Below are positions 19,809-29,755 of a stretch of 46,071 bases of DNA, in pieces. The DNA comes from Neptunomonas japonica DSM 18939. GTDB taxonomy: Bacteria; Pseudomonadota; Gammaproteobacteria; Pseudomonadales; Balneatricaceae. The stretch spans positions 1-46,071 of the forward strand of contig NZ_AUGR01000028.1 of NCBI RefSeq assembly GCF_000422765.1. Reading direction: 5' to 3'. The notes under the pieces are model-generated. The model searched no databases. It saw only the letters and a program-made list of their open reading frames with translations, and was not told the DNA's origin. Within the stretch, counting starts at the first letter, position 1; every line of letters starts with the position of its first letter. The translations under genes and the position numbers were made by a program.

Positions 19809-21914
19809 GTGCAAGCGATTACAAAGACATTTGAATTCGGTGGCCAACAGGTCACATTAGAAACAGGCCGTGTTGCTCGTCAAGCAACAGGTGCTGTATT
19901 AGTAACGATGGGCGAGATTCAGGTTTTATGTACCGTTGTTGGTGCTAAAGAAGCCAAAGAAGGTCAGGGTTTTTTTCCACTGTCCGTTCATTACATCGAA
20001 AAAACGTATTCTGTTGGTAAAATTCCTGGTGGGTTTTTTAAACGTGAAGCACGTCCGTCAGAGAAAGAAACACTTACATCACGCTTGATTGACCGTCCGA
20101 TTCGTCCGCTTTTCCCAAAAGGCTTCATGAATGAAGTACAGGTAATCTGTACTGTGATGTCTGCTGATAAGAACAATGATCCAGATATCGCAGCAATGAT
20201 CGGTACTTCTGCTGCTCTGTCTATCTCTGGTATTCCATTTGTTGGCCCAGTGGGTGGTGCGCGTGTAGGTTTCACTGAAGAGCAGGGTTATATTCTTAAC
20301 CCTACTTATGAGCAGCTTGCTGAGTCTGAACTAGACATGGTTGTTGCTGGTACTACTGATGCAGTTCTGATGGTGGAATCAGAAGCAAAAGAACTGACAG
20401 AAGATGAAATGTTGGGTGCTGTTCTTTACGCTCACACTGAGATGCAAGTCGTTATCAATGCAATCAGTGAATTGAAAGCTGAAGCTGGTAAACCTACATG
20501 GGACTGGCAGCCTGCAGCTAAAAATGAAACCTTGATTGCACAAGTAAACACTTTGGTTGGTCAGGGTATCTCTGATGCTTACCAAGTGGCTGATAAAATG
20601 CAGCGCCAAGCAACACTTAATGACCTACGTAGTAAAGCAATCGGTGAATTATCTGGTTCTGATGAAGGTCAGCCTTCTGATAAAGAAGTATCGGGTGTTG
20701 TTAGCTCTGTTGAGAAAACGATTGTTCGTCAGCGTATCGTTGATGGCGCTCCACGTATTGATGGCCGTGATACGAAAACTGTTCGCCCAATCAACGTTGA
20801 AGTTGATATTTTGAAAGGTGCTCACGGTTCTTCATTGTTCACTCGTGGTGAAACACAGTCTATCGTGACATGTACACTTGGTACGTCACGTGACCAGCAG
20901 TTTATTGATGCACTGGAAGGCGAGCGTAAAGATCCGTTCATGCTTCACTACAACTTCCCTCCATATTCTGTAGGTGAAGCTGGTCGTATTGGTTCAACTG
21001 GCCGTCGTGAAATTGGTCATGGTCGTTTAGCTCGTCGTGGTATCGCAGCTATGTTGCCATCACAGGAAGAATTCCCGTATACCATCCGTGTTGTATCTGA
21101 GATAACAGAATCTAACGGTTCTAGCTCAATGGCGTCTGTATGTGGTGCTTCTCTTGCGATGATGGATGCAGGTGTTCCTTTGAAGGCACCGGTAGCTGGT
21201 ATTGCTATGGGTCTTGTAAAAGAAGGCGAAAAATTCGCTATCCTGACTGATATTTTGGGTGATGAAGATCACCTAGGTGATATGGACTTTAAAGTAGCGG
21301 GTACTGAGCAAGGTATTACTGCACTGCAAATGGACATTAAAATCACAGGTATCACTGAAGAGATTATGGAAATTGCATTGGAGCAAGCGCTACATGCACG
21401 TACCCATATCTTGAAAGAGATGGCTAAAGTCATTGGTTATGCTCGTCCAGAGCTGCCAGACAATGCTCCAGCGATGACTCAGTTGAAAATTAATCCTGAG
21501 AAAATTCGCGATGTTATCGGTAAAGGCGGTGCGACTATCCGTGCTCTAACCGAAGAAACGGGCGCAATGATTGATATCGAAGATGACGGTACTGTACGTA
21601 TTTATGCAGCTGATAAAGCCGCCGCTAAAGCAGCAACAGATAAAGTTATCGAAATTACTGCTGAAGCTGAAGTAGGTAAGATCTACGAAGGTAAAGTAGT
21701 ACGCTTGGAAGAGTTTGGTGCATTTGTGAACATCTTGCCGGGTAAAGATGGTTTGGTACATATTTCTCAGATCGACAACAAGCGTGTTGAGAAAGTAACT
21801 GATTACGTGAAAATGGATGACATCATTAAAGTTAAGGTGTTAGAGGTTGATATGCGCGGTCGTATTAAGCTGTCTATGAAAGATCTAGTTCAGGATGAGT
21901 CTGTAGAAGGCTAA
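19809..21914 (+). CDS. pnp: Polyribonucleotide nucleotidyltransferase (PNPase)
   Basis: PNPase is a 3'-5' phosphorolytic exoribonuclease and part of the RNA degradosome. From GTG 19809 it has 701 residues, the length usual in pseudomonads. It has two RNase PH-like cores ([18 protein letters not shown] and [14 protein letters not shown]), a KH domain ([18 protein letters not shown]) and an S1 domain ([21 protein letters not shown]). GTG 19809 has GAGAGG eight bases upstream and gives the family N terminus. The in-frame ATG at 19782 would put the ribosome binding site inside the gene, so it is not favoured. Confidence 0.96.
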   Translation: MQAITKTFEFGGQQVTLETGRVARQATGAVLVTMGEIQVLCTVVGAKEAKEGQGFFPLSVHYIEKTYSVGKIPGGFFKREARPSEKETLTSRLIDRPIRPLFPKGFMNEVQVICTVMSADKNNDPDIAAMIGTSAALSISGIPFVGPVGGARVGFTEEQGYILNPTYEQLAESELDMVVAGTTDAVLMVESEAKELTEDEMLGAVLYAHTEMQVVINAISELKAEAGKPTWDWQPAAKNETLIAQVNTLVGQGISDAYQVADKMQRQATLNDLRSKAIGELSGSDEGQPSDKEVSGVVSSVEKTIVRQRIVDGAPRIDGRDTKTVRPINVEVDILKGAHGSSLFTRGETQSIVTCTLGTSRDQQFIDALEGERKDPFMLHYNFPPYSVGEAGRIGSTGRREIGHGRLARRGIAAMLPSQEEFPYTIRVVSEITESNGSSSMASVCGASLAMMDAGVPLKAPVAGIAMGLVKEGEKFAILTDILGDEDHLGDMDFKVAGTEQGITALQMDIKITGITEEIMEIALEQALHARTHILKEMAKVIGYARPELPDNAPAMTQLKINPEKIRDVIGKGGATIRALTEETGAMIDIEDDGTVRIYAADKAAAKAATDKVIEITAEAEVGKIYEGKVVRLEEFGAFVNILPGKDGLVHISQIDNKRVEKVTDYVKMDDIIKVKVLEVDMRGRIKLSMKDLVQDESVEG

Positions 21915-21933
21915 GCTGTTCTGATTTAATAAA

Positions 21934-21958
21934 AAGCCCTCCTAGAGAGGGTTTTTTT
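21934..21958 (+). terminator. Terminator of pnp
   Basis: CCCTC (21937-21941) pairs with GAGGG (21947-21951), with A5 before and T7 after the stem. Confidence 0.88.
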
Positions 21959-22002
21959 GTGTCTGAAATTACCTCTAATGAGTTATATGTAGAATGAGTA
22001 TT

Positions 22003-22025
22003 AACATGTATAATAATTGCATGTT
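22003..22025 (+). promoter_or_regulatory. NsrR-like operator overlapping the nnrS promoter
   Basis: This 23-base imperfect palindrome begins AACATGTAT and ends TTGCATGTT, with the 11-1-11 layout of NsrR sites (family consensus near AAGATGYATTT-N-AAATRCATCTT). It encloses a TATAAT box at 22009-22014 and lies 22 bases before the ATG. NsrR is a nitric-oxide-sensing [Fe-S] repressor and NnrS genes are known members of its regulon. No nsrR gene lies in this window. Confidence 0.65.
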
Positions 22026-22046
22026 TAAAAGAATCGAGACTCTATT

Positions 22047-23264
22047 ATGGCTATTCTGATGTTTGAAAAGTATCCGGCATCTCGCTGGGATACATTATTG
22101 AGCAACGGCTTTCGGTTGCTGTTTCTTTGCGTGGGAGCTGCCGGCGTCATTCTAATGGGGTTATGGTTAGCTATTTTAAAAGGCTATTGGTATGGCGCCT
22201 CTATTGCCGTTCCTGTCACGCAGTGGCACGCACATGAAATGCTGTTTGGCTTTGTTGGTGCAGCCATTGGCGGTTTCTTGCTTGCGGCCGTTTCCAAATG
22301 GACAAACCGTTTGCCCGTTAGTGGTATGCCATTAGCTATACTGGTATTTTTTTGGGTATTGGGCCGCTTAGCGATGCTTGTGTCTGCGGAGTTGCCTTAC
22401 GCAGTCGTAGCGGCCGCGGATCTGTTTTATGGTGTTTTGTTGGCAGGCTTGATCGGCCGTGAAATTTTTATCGGAGGACACAAGCGCAATTACAAAATAA
22501 TCGTTATGTTGGGTTTATTCTGCGTTTTCAATTTGCTGTTTCATTTGGGGCATCAATACGGTGCTGCGTATAGCGATATGGCATTACGTGGTGTAATTAT
22601 GCAGGTTAGCTTGATGATTGCTTTAATAGGAGGACGTATTACTCCTTCTTTTACGCGGAACTACCTGGTTCAACAAAAAAACGATTCAGACAAGCCATTG
22701 CCGATGCTATTTAATCGTTTTGATATGTTTGTTAGCGTCTTGTTAGTTGTTGCGGCTGTAAGTTGGATAGCAGTACCGGTTAGCATGGTTACAGGTGGCT
22801 TATTGTGCCTTGCAGGTATAGCTCAGTGGGCACGCATCAGCCGCTGGCAGGGAATACAAATCTTAGGTGAGCCTTTGTTGTGGGTATTGCACTTAGGCTT
22901 TGTATGGTTAGGTGCAGGGCTTATTTTACTTGGGCTGTCTGCTGTAGGTTTAATCAATGTTTCTGCTGGATTACATGCCATAGGTATTGGCGCTATGGCA
23001 GGGATGATTCTCGGTGTAGCATCACGGGCTGCCTTAGGTCACACTCAGCGAGAACTGGTTGCGGGTAAAACGATGACGGCTGTCTTTGTGTTAATCAGCA
23101 TAACAGCATTGCTAAGAGCGGCTGCGTCCTTGGTAGGTGGGGTTGCTTATAATCACTTTATTTTGAGTGCAGGCGTTATATGGGTGGTCGCATTCATACT
23201 GTTTTGTATTCGCTACGTACCGATTCTAATTTCACCGGCGCCGAGCTGGAAAAAGCCAAATTAG
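22047..23264 (+). CDS. nnrS: NnrS family membrane protein (nitric oxide stress)
   Basis: NnrS proteins are polytopic inner-membrane haem/copper proteins linked to protection from nitric oxide in bacteria that may or may not denitrify. The 405 residues contain about 12 hydrophobic segments. The family motif QWHAHEMLFGFVGAAIGGFL lies near residue 65. FHLGHQYG near residue 170 and GHTQREL near 330 hold further conserved His. It stands alone after the pnp terminator, with its own operator-like site. The next gene is convergent. Confidence 0.9.
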   Translation: MAILMFEKYPASRWDTLLSNGFRLLFLCVGAAGVILMGLWLAILKGYWYGASIAVPVTQWHAHEMLFGFVGAAIGGFLLAAVSKWTNRLPVSGMPLAILVFFWVLGRLAMLVSAELPYAVVAAADLFYGVLLAGLIGREIFIGGHKRNYKIIVMLGLFCVFNLLFHLGHQYGAAYSDMALRGVIMQVSLMIALIGGRITPSFTRNYLVQQKNDSDKPLPMLFNRFDMFVSVLLVVAAVSWIAVPVSMVTGGLLCLAGIAQWARISRWQGIQILGEPLLWVLHLGFVWLGAGLILLGLSAVGLINVSAGLHAIGIGAMAGMILGVASRAALGHTQRELVAGKTMTAVFVLISITALLRAAASLVGGVAYNHFILSAGVIWVVAFILFCIRYVPILISPAPSWKKPN

Positions 23265-23311
23265 TTGGTGATATTGCTGTATCGATTCAAACTGCGTTTG
23301 CTGGGCCTAGG

Positions 23312-24361
23312 TTATAGTTTAGGTTGAGATAGGCGAACCAGCTTAAAGTGATCAGTGACCACGGGCGTCTCACATAGGGTAAAGTAACGACTGGCTTTAC
23401 GCTCTAGAGGGATGTGCAAGTTAACGACAAAAATGGCTAGCCCATCTGCTGTTAAATGTTTTGCCGCACTGTCTAAAAATCGATCAGTTAAATCGTTTTC
23501 CACACCAAATCCTGAATGAAAAGGTGGGTTACATATTACTAGCGAGAAACGTTGTTTTATATTGTCAGCGCAGTTATCTGCTATTGCGTTGCCATTAAGT
23601 TGGTAGTGCTCAAGGTTGGTTTGGCAAGCGAGAATAGCGGCAGCATTGTTATCTGTTGCAGTGATCCGAGTATTGAGTTGTTTGGCTGCATGTAGGCTTA
23701 GATAGCCGTAGCCACAACCAATATCCAATGTAGACTCAATGTGACCGACTCCTGTCGTGAGTGTTTTTAAGTGCTGAATAAGCAGCTCACTGCCTTTATC
23801 AATCTTATCCCAGCCGAAAATCCCCGGTTTACTCCAAAAACTGAAAGTTGAGTCGCCAGGAGTTTGTCTAAGGTTGCGATAGGATTTGTCATCTAAGAGC
23901 GCAGCTGATGTGTTATCAAAGGTGATTTTTCCAGCCCATGTTTGTTTGTCAGCTTTCCATGTTTGTACTGGAGTACTTGTGAGTGTTCCTGCTCGCTCTA
24001 TAAAGCCTTTAATGCCTTCTTGCTTTAAACCACTCAGATATAGTGAGCCGCCATTGGCAAGTAAGCGTTGTGCCTGATTAATAACGTAGTGTGCTTGTGC
24101 TTTTTCTTTAGGAATGCGTAAAAAAATATTGTGAAAGTGCTTTTCGGGTAGGGCTTCGAGTAGGTAGTCATTAAAACTACAATCCCACCCTTGGCGCTGT
24201 AAGCTCTGTGCAATATCTAAGCGATTAGATATTGCACAGATCAATGGCGTCGCCGCAGGGGTCGTCTGTGTGGAAATGTTCTCATCGACTACCCATAGCG
24301 AAGAGTCACTGACCTGCTTAAATTCTGCATACAGCAGGTCAAAGGCTTTATCTGCACTCAT
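23312..24361 (-). CDS. rsmC: 16S rRNA m2G1207 methyltransferase RsmC
   Basis: RsmC methylates the N2 of G1207 in 16S rRNA within the 30S subunit. It has 349 residues, near the usual 343. The N-terminal half is the degenerate methyltransferase-like domain. The C-terminal half is the active SAM domain, with TLDIGCGYGYLSLHAA as SAM-binding motif and the catalytic NPPFHSG. It overlaps the rsuA stop by four bases (ATGA), so translation is probably coupled to this second 16S modification gene. Confidence 0.93.
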   Translation of the reverse strand: MSADKAFDLLYAEFKQVSDSSLWVVDENISTQTTPAATPLICAISNRLDIAQSLQRQGWDCSFNDYLLEALPEKHFHNIFLRIPKEKAQAHYVINQAQRLLANGGSLYLSGLKQEGIKGFIERAGTLTSTPVQTWKADKQTWAGKITFDNTSAALLDDKSYRNLRQTPGDSTFSFWSKPGIFGWDKIDKGSELLIQHLKTLTTGVGHIESTLDIGCGYGYLSLHAAKQLNTRITATDNNAAAILACQTNLEHYQLNGNAIADNCADNIKQRFSLVICNPPFHSGFGVENDLTDRFLDSAAKHLTADGLAIFVVNLHIPLERKASRYFTLCETPVVTDHFKLVRLSQPKL

Positions 24362-25053
24362 TTGCTTATATGTATCTCTTCTTCAGTCAACTCGCGGTAC
24401 TCACCAGGCGCTAGAGATTCATCAAGCACAATATGGCTAATCCGGTCCCGGTGTAGTTTGATGACTTTATTGCCGATGGCTGCAAACATTCGCTTAACTT
24501 GGTGATAACGCCCTTCGGTTAATGTTAAGAGCGCTTCATCAACACCAAGGATTTCAAGTTCAGCGGGTTTAGTGAGGTGTTTTTCATTTAGAAGCTGCAC
24601 ACCTTGGGCAAATTGCTCCACGGCTGATTCAGGGATCGGGTCAGCTGTTTCCAGCAAGTAACGTTTTCCTTGCTTGTGTTTTGGTGATGTAAGTTTGTGT
24701 GACCACTGGCCGTCATCAGTGATCAAGAGTAAACCTGTGGTATCAAGATCAAGTCGACCGGCTAGGTGAAGGTCGTTTGGACGAGGCTCGTCGATAAGCA
24801 GGCCCATGACGGTTGCATTGGTTGGGTCATCTGAAGAACAAACATAGCCGTATGGTTTGTTCATCATAAAGTAACGAGGGCGGGGAGCTGCAATGTCCGA
24901 GTCTTGAAAGACCACATTGTCATCGTCTGAGATTTTAAGAGACGCATCTCGCGTAACAACTCCATTGACGCTAGCCAAATCTTTATGCAGCAGGCGTTTG
25001 ATGTCTTTTCTGGAGAGGCCGGTAGCTTGAGATAAATATTTATCGAGACGCAT
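24358..25053 (-). CDS. rsuA: 16S rRNA pseudouridine(516) synthase RsuA
   Basis: RsuA isomerises U516 of 16S rRNA. It has 231 residues. An N-terminal S4 RNA-binding domain (MRLDKYLSQATGLSRKDIKR) is followed by the synthase domain. The catalytic Asp102 lies in GRLDLDTTGLLL, and EGRYHQVKRMFAAIGNKV is the C-terminal motif. It is first of a two-gene minus-strand unit with rsmC. The 160 bases upstream, shared with a divergent gene, show no clear promoter or element. Confidence 0.94.
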   Translation of the reverse strand: MRLDKYLSQATGLSRKDIKRLLHKDLASVNGVVTRDASLKISDDDNVVFQDSDIAAPRPRYFMMNKPYGYVCSSDDPTNATVMGLLIDEPRPNDLHLAGRLDLDTTGLLLITDDGQWSHKLTSPKHKQGKRYLLETADPIPESAVEQFAQGVQLLNEKHLTKPAELEILGVDEALLTLTEGRYHQVKRMFAAIGNKVIKLHRDRISHIVLDESLAPGEYRELTEEEIHISK

Positions 25054-25213
25054 GTCAGATCAATTTTCCTGAATACAAAAATACATTATAACGTGCTCAA
25101 GCGAGTCTCATAATCAAATTTATAACTTCGCTTGAAAAAGCCGCTATCGGTAATGATTTGAATGCATCTGGATACTGCCTTGCGGTAGAATGTGAGGCTT
25201 CAAACGAGGGTGA

Positions 25214-26056
25214 ATGACTGTGAAGCTTTTTGTAAATAATCTGACAAATGTAGATTTTTCCTACCTGCACTCATCTCGGGGCTTAATGGGAGAGTCTTGG
25301 TTGCTACAGCTTGAGCTGGATGGCGCACTTAATGAACAAGGAATGGTCTGCGATTTCGGTATTGTAAAAAAGCTGACGCGCGAGTGGATGGATAACACCA
25401 TTGATCATGCTCTATTAGTACCGACAAAAATGAGCCATGTTCAGGCTGAGCAATCTGTCGGTCAAACCAGTGTTGAGTGGCGCTACCCTGATGGAGAGTC
25501 GTTCAATTGTGTTTCGCCAAGCAAAGCCATTGTGCTGATTGATGTTGAAGAAATCACTCCCGAAGCGATGGCGCAGTGGTGCACAGCCCAGTTGATCGAG
25601 TTGTTTCCTCAAGAAGTTAAAGGGCTAAGTTTAAAGTTTATACCTGAAGAAGTGGCAGGCGCTTTTTACCATTACAGTCATGGATTGCAACAGCACGATG
25701 GTAATTGCCAGCGTATTGCGCATGGGCATCGTTCACGTATAGAGATCTTTTTGAATGATCAGCGTGATGAAAAGCTTGAGCAAGAGTGGGCTAATCGCTG
25801 GCAGGACATTTATATTGGAACAACAGCGCACCGTAAGGAAAGCGAGGCGGGTATGAACCGCTATGAATACCGTGCACCTCAGGGAGAGTTTTCATTAACG
25901 CTTCCAGAAAAGTACTGTTACGACATAGACACCGAAACAACAGTTGAGCAGATAGCTAGACATCTAGCGGCACGTATCAAGCAGATGAGACCGTTAGATG
26001 ATGTTATGGTTCGAGCTTATGAAGGCGTAGGTAAAGGCGCTGCCGCTAAGGCTTAA
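25214..26056 (+). CDS. 6-pyruvoyl-tetrahydropterin synthase (QueD) family protein, two-domain
   Basis: The 280 residues look like two fused QueD/PTPS-type T-fold units. The first begins KLFVNNLTNVDFSYLHSSRG and contains GMVCDFGIVKKL and DHALLVP. The second contains YHYSHGLQQHDGNCQRIAHGH, with the zinc-ligand His pattern, and ends ARIKQMRPLDDVMVRAYEG. True QueD enzymes (about 120 residues) make 6-carboxytetrahydropterin for queuosine. The role of this long marine-type version is not certain. ATG 25214 lies only three bases after GAGGG; GTG 25220 gives the N terminus MKLFVNN seen in relatives and may be the true start. No queC or queE is nearby. Confidence 0.8.
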   Translation: MTVKLFVNNLTNVDFSYLHSSRGLMGESWLLQLELDGALNEQGMVCDFGIVKKLTREWMDNTIDHALLVPTKMSHVQAEQSVGQTSVEWRYPDGESFNCVSPSKAIVLIDVEEITPEAMAQWCTAQLIELFPQEVKGLSLKFIPEEVAGAFYHYSHGLQQHDGNCQRIAHGHRSRIEIFLNDQRDEKLEQEWANRWQDIYIGTTAHRKESEAGMNRYEYRAPQGEFSLTLPEKYCYDIDTETTVEQIARHLAARIKQMRPLDDVMVRAYEGVGKGAAAKA

Positions 26057-26091
26057 TCAGTTCTTCGGTTGTGTTTAGTGGCTTATAATAT

Positions 26092-26124
26092 AAAAAACCG
26101 CAGCCTTTAGTTGCGGTTTTTTTT
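26092..26124. terminator. Shared terminator, QueD-like gene and thiolase
   Basis: AAAAAACCGCA pairs with TGCGGTTTTTT across CAGCCTTTAGT-type spacing, with T on the right and A on the left. It lies between two convergent genes and can serve both strands. Confidence 0.88.
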
Positions 26125-26141
26125 ATGCCAAAAGCTAGCGA

Positions 26142-27323
26142 TTAATCGCGTTCGATAGCCAGAGCTGTACCCATACCGCCACCGATGCATAGAGTAGCCA
26201 GACCTTTTTTAGCATCACGCTTAATCATTTCATGAACCAGTGATACAAAGATACGACAACCCGAAGCACCAATTGGGTGTCCTAGAGCAATGGCGCCGCC
26301 ATTGACGTTAACAATGTTCGTATCCCAGCCTAGGTCGCGGTTAACAGACATTGCTTGAGCAGCGAAAGCTTCATTGGCTTCAACCAACTCAAGGTCAGCA
26401 ATTGACCAGCCTGCTTTTTCCAGTGCTTTTTGCGTAGCAGAGATAGGACCAGTACCCATGATGGCAGGGTCAACACCAGCAGAAGCATAAGCCTTGATGC
26501 GAGCTAGTACAGGTAAACCAAGCTCAGTTGCTTTCTCAACAGAGCACAGCATGACTGCTGCAGCGCCGTCGTTAATAGTTGAGCTATTACCTGCTGTAAC
26601 TGTACCGTCCTTTTTGAAGGCTGGACGAAGTTTTGCAAGTGCTTCAGGTGTGCAACCAAAACGTGGCTGTTCATCAGTGTCAAAGACAACTGGGTCGCCT
26701 TTGCGCTTAGGAATAACAACAGGGAAGATCTCACCTTTAAAGCGTCCTGACGTTACAGCTGCTTCAGCTTTGTTCTGCGAAGCGCTGGCAAATGCGTCTT
26801 GCTCTTCACGAGAAAAACCGTATTTTTCAACGATATTCTCTGTCGTGATACCCATGTGGTAGTTGTTAAATGCATCCCACAGGCCATCAGTGATCATGGT
26901 ATCAACCATTTTCCAGTCGCCCATGCGTGCGCCATTGCGTGAATTAGGCAGGACATGAGGAGACTGGCTCATGTTTTCTTGTCCGCCAGCAATGATCACT
27001 TCAGCGTCGCCGCAGCGAATTGCTTGAGCAGCCATTTGAATGGCTTTTAGGCCTGAACCGCACACTTTGTTGATAGTGAGAGCAGATACTTCTTGAGGAA
27101 TTCCGGCATTGATCAGAGATTGACGTGCTGGGTTTTGCCCGCAACCCGCAGCAAGGACTTGTCCAAGGATGACTTCGTCGATCTGAGCAGGGTCAATTTT
27201 GGTCTGTTCTACTAGTCCTTTTAGTACCGTAGCGCCTAAATCAGATGCTTTTACGCCAGCTAAAGAACCATTAAATGCACCAACCGCAGTACGGCCAGCT
27301 GCAACAATAACGACTTCACGCAT
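26142..27323 (-). CDS. Acetyl-CoA C-acetyltransferase (thiolase)
   Basis: This biosynthetic-type thiolase condenses two acetyl-CoA to acetoacetyl-CoA or runs in reverse, feeding fatty acid, ketone body or polyhydroxybutyrate metabolism. It has 393 residues, the exact family length. It has the nucleophile Cys88 in [10 protein letters not shown], His349 in GHPIGASG and the acid/base Cys379 in CIGGGMG. It is a single gene with no phaB, phaC or fadB next to it, so the pathway (AtoB or PhaA type) cannot be told apart. A long inverted repeat lies upstream, between it and panC. Confidence 0.94.
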   Translation of the reverse strand: MREVVIVAAGRTAVGAFNGSLAGVKASDLGATVLKGLVEQTKIDPAQIDEVILGQVLAAGCGQNPARQSLINAGIPQEVSALTINKVCGSGLKAIQMAAQAIRCGDAEVIIAGGQENMSQSPHVLPNSRNGARMGDWKMVDTMITDGLWDAFNNYHMGITTENIVEKYGFSREEQDAFASASQNKAEAAVTSGRFKGEIFPVVIPKRKGDPVVFDTDEQPRFGCTPEALAKLRPAFKKDGTVTAGNSSTINDGAAAVMLCSVEKATELGLPVLARIKAYASAGVDPAIMGTGPISATQKALEKAGWSIADLELVEANEAFAAQAMSVNRDLGWDTNIVNVNGGAIALGHPIGASGCRIFVSLVHEMIKRDAKKGLATLCIGGGMGTALAIERD

Positions 27324-27381
27324 GATTGTGCCTCTTATCAGTAAACTCTATCCGGTCGCTTTTATATTAAAGAGATCCAGA

Positions 27382-27496
27382 TGCTGCAGGTGCTAATGAA
27401 TAGCCTTGCAGGAGTCAGCTTAGTAGTTGGTTTTTTCCGCAGTGCGGAAAATCTCAGTGTGAGCAACCCAGAAGGCTATTGCAAGCACCTTCAGCA
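27382..27496. repeat. Long imperfect inverted repeat between thiolase and panC
   Basis: The left arm (27382-27407: TGCTG, AGGTGCT, ATAGCCTT) pairs with the right arm (27472-27496: AAGGCTAT, AGCACCT, CAGCA) over 20 base pairs in three blocks separated by a mismatch and a 5/4 internal loop. Inside lies the palindrome TTCCGC-AGT-GCGGAA (about 27435-27449). There is no T-run on either side, so it is not a standard terminator. It lies in the 243-base gap after panC and before thiolase, both on the minus strand. Confidence 0.6.
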
Positions 27497-27566
27497 ATAA
27501 ACATTGAAAAAGGTGCCGACAATTAGTCGTATTGAAATGAAGTGCTTTAGCGGTTTGGTAGTAACT

Positions 27567-28415
27567 TTAGAGGTTGACTACTTGGTTATCGAGAAGGCGG
27601 GCAGGGCCAATATAAGCAGCAGCAAGAATGGCCAGCTTAGTATCGCCTTTTGACGCAGCAAGAAGGTCGCTTTGGCGCGTAATGACGAAATAGTCACGCT
27701 GAAAGCCCGCTGCTTCGAGTTGTAGCTGTGCTGTTTCTACGAGAGCATCAAAGTCAGTATTGCCTTCTTCGATAGCTTGCGCAGTCGCTTTTAGGGTTTT
27801 ATTGAGTGCTGTAGCAGCACTTAATTGCTCATCTGACAGATAACCATTGCGCGAGCTTAATGCTAGGCCATGTTCGTTTCGAACGATCGGAGATCCTTGA
27901 ATGATAATCGGTAAGCTCAGGTCTTTTGTCATTTTACGGATAACAAAAAGCTGCTGGTAATCTTTAGCACCAAAAATGGCTAAGTCTGGCTGTACCATTC
28001 CGAATAGTTTGCAAACGATGGTAGCAACACCCTGAAAGTGGCCGGGGCGGCTGGCGCCGCAGTAAAGGTCAGATACATCGGGGACTTCCACCATTGTCTG
28101 TTTTTCGCGTCCATCAGGATAAACTTCTTCTTCTGACGGTACGAATAAATAGTGGCAGCCAACCGCTGCTAGTTTTTCTTGGTCGGCTTGGAGTGTGCGA
28201 GGGTATTTGTCGAGATCCTCACCTGCTGAAAACTGTAACGGGTTAACGAAAATAGTAGAGACAATAATGTCCGCATTTTCTTTCGCCTGCTGCACGAGTG
28301 CAATATGCCCAGCATGCAGATTACCCATAGTAGGGACCAAGCCAATATTATGGCCGCGCGCGCGCTCCTGGGCCAGGTTCTGGCGGAGCTCTTCTAATGT
28401 GTGAATAGTCTTCAT
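27567..28415 (-). CDS. panC: Pantothenate synthetase
   Basis: PanC ligates pantoate and beta-alanine with ATP to give pantothenate. It has 282 residues. It has the HIGH-type motif in PTMGNLHAGHIALV, the substrate-binding FVNPLQFSAGEDLDKYPRT, KDYQQLFVIRKM, and the KMSKS-like ALSSRNGYL. It is last in the pcnB-folK-panB-panC operon and starts three bases after panB. No panD is nearby. Confidence 0.96.
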   Translation of the reverse strand: MKTIHTLEELRQNLAQERARGHNIGLVPTMGNLHAGHIALVQQAKENADIIVSTIFVNPLQFSAGEDLDKYPRTLQADQEKLAAVGCHYLFVPSEEEVYPDGREKQTMVEVPDVSDLYCGASRPGHFQGVATIVCKLFGMVQPDLAIFGAKDYQQLFVIRKMTKDLSLPIIIQGSPIVRNEHGLALSSRNGYLSDEQLSAATALNKTLKATAQAIEEGNTDFDALVETAQLQLEAAGFQRDYFVITRQSDLLAASKGDTKLAILAAAYIGPARLLDNQVVNL

Positions 28416-28418
28416 GGC

Positions 28419-29219
28419 TTATTCGAAACTGTGCTCAGGCCCCGGGAAGCTAGTTTGCTTTACCGCGGCGACATAATTTTGGATGGCTGATTGGATATCA
28501 GCAGCATCTTCCATAAAGTTTTTAACAAACTTAGGGTTTTTGCCTGGAGTAATTCCCAGCATATCGTGCAGCACTAATACCTGGGCATCAGTAGCGGCGC
28601 CAGCGCCTATGCCAATAACGGGAATATCAACCGCCTGAGTGACCTCTTCTGCTAACAGGGAAGGAACGCACTCAAGTAATAGAATACTTGCGCCGGCCTC
28701 TTCAAGCCTGACGGCATCTTCAATCATCTGTTTAGCTGTGCCGCGATCGCGGCCTTGAACTTTATAACCGCCTAGCTTGTTAACGGCTTGTGGCGTCAGC
28801 CCCATATGAACGCAGGTTGGAATACCGCGTTCAGACAGCAGAGAAACGCTTTCTGCTAACCAGGCATTTCCTTCGATTTTGACAACGTGCGCACCTGCTT
28901 GCATAAGTAGGGCTGCATTATCCATCGTTTGCTCAGGAGTGGCATAGCTCATAAATGGCATATCAGCCATGACCATGGCGCCTTGGTTGCCTTTAGCAAC
29001 ACTGGCAGTGTGGTAGATCATGTCATCCATAGTGACAGGTAGTGTGCTGTCCTGCCCTTGTAGAACCATCCCAAGAGAATCGCCTACTAGAATCACTTCA
29101 ACTCCAGCTTCGCTGACTACGTGTGCAAAACACGCATCGTAAGCGGTCAGGACGGAGAACTTCTCACCTGCCTTTTTGCAGGCGGACAATGTATGTAATG
29201 TGACTTTGTTCATAGGCAA
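28419..29219 (-). CDS. panB: 3-methyl-2-oxobutanoate hydroxymethyltransferase
   Basis: PanB transfers a hydroxymethyl group from methylene-tetrahydrofolate to ketoisovalerate, giving ketopantoate. It has 266 residues. It shows [26 protein letters not shown], with the Mg-binding Asp, plus [14 protein letters not shown] and [18 protein letters not shown], all from the decameric TIM-barrel family. It lies between folK and panC; its cofactor is folate-derived, which gives the folK neighbourhood some sense. Confidence 0.96.
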   Translation of the reverse strand: MPMNKVTLHTLSACKKAGEKFSVLTAYDACFAHVVSEAGVEVILVGDSLGMVLQGQDSTLPVTMDDMIYHTASVAKGNQGAMVMADMPFMSYATPEQTMDNAALLMQAGAHVVKIEGNAWLAESVSLLSERGIPTCVHMGLTPQAVNKLGGYKVQGRDRGTAKQMIEDAVRLEEAGASILLLECVPSLLAEEVTQAVDIPVIGIGAGAATDAQVLVLHDMLGITPGKNPKFVKNFMEDAADIQSAIQNYVAAVKQTSFPGPEHSFE

Positions 29220-29257
29220 CTCGATTGATTAATTGGATGCACTGTTTTCGAGCGTGA

Positions 29258-29755
29258 TTATACAGAGATCTTTTCCAGTGTGCCCAGCGGGCATGCTACT
29301 AATAGATCATTAATTGATCTGTCACCGGGGAAAATAAGCTCTGGTGAGAGCTCTGCTAGAGGCCAGAGTACAAAGTTACGCTCTGTAGCGAAAGGGTGGG
29401 GGATAGTTAGTCGAGTGCTATTGAGCAATAAATCATCGTATAGGATGATATCTAGGTCTAATGTTCTGGGCCCCCAATGGATACGTCGCACGCGTTGGTG
29501 CTGTTGCTCAATGGCTTGTAATTGGTCGAGAAGAGCTTCGGGTTCTAGTCGGGTTTCCAAGAGCGCCACAGCATTAATATAGTCGGGCTGACCTGCGGGG
29601 CCTACTGGGTCAGAGCGATATAAGCTGGAACTAGCGAGTAAAGCGCAGCCTGGTATTTGGCTCAGCTCCACTAGCGCGGTTGAAACTTGTTGGCGAGGGT
29701 CTTCTAAATTACTGCCCAAGCCAACATAGCATCGACTAAGCGTTGCGAGGGTCAT
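29258..29755 (-). CDS. folK: 6-hydroxymethyl-7,8-dihydropterin pyrophosphokinase
   Basis: FolK pyrophosphorylates hydroxymethyl-dihydropterin, giving the substrate of FolP (found at 9583 in this window). It has 165 residues. The motifs YVGLGSNLEDP, the ATP-site segment RVRRIHWGPRTLDLDIILYD with the two metal-binding Asp, and IPHPFATERNFVLWPLAEL are intact. Its start overlaps the end of pcnB by 20 bases, so coupling is likely. Confidence 0.95.
   Translation of the reverse strand: MTLATLSRCYVGLGSNLEDPRQQVSTALVELSQIPGCALLASSSLYRSDPVGPAGQPDYINAVALLETRLEPEALLDQLQAIEQQHQRVRRIHWGPRTLDLDIILYDDLLLNSTRLTIPHPFATERNFVLWPLAELSPELIFPGDRSINDLLVACPLGTLEKISV

Noticed and set aside
25054-25213. A preQ1 riboswitch before the QueD-like gene
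   Set aside because: The gap was checked because the family is linked to queuosine, but no preQ1-type hairpin with its A-rich tail was recognised.
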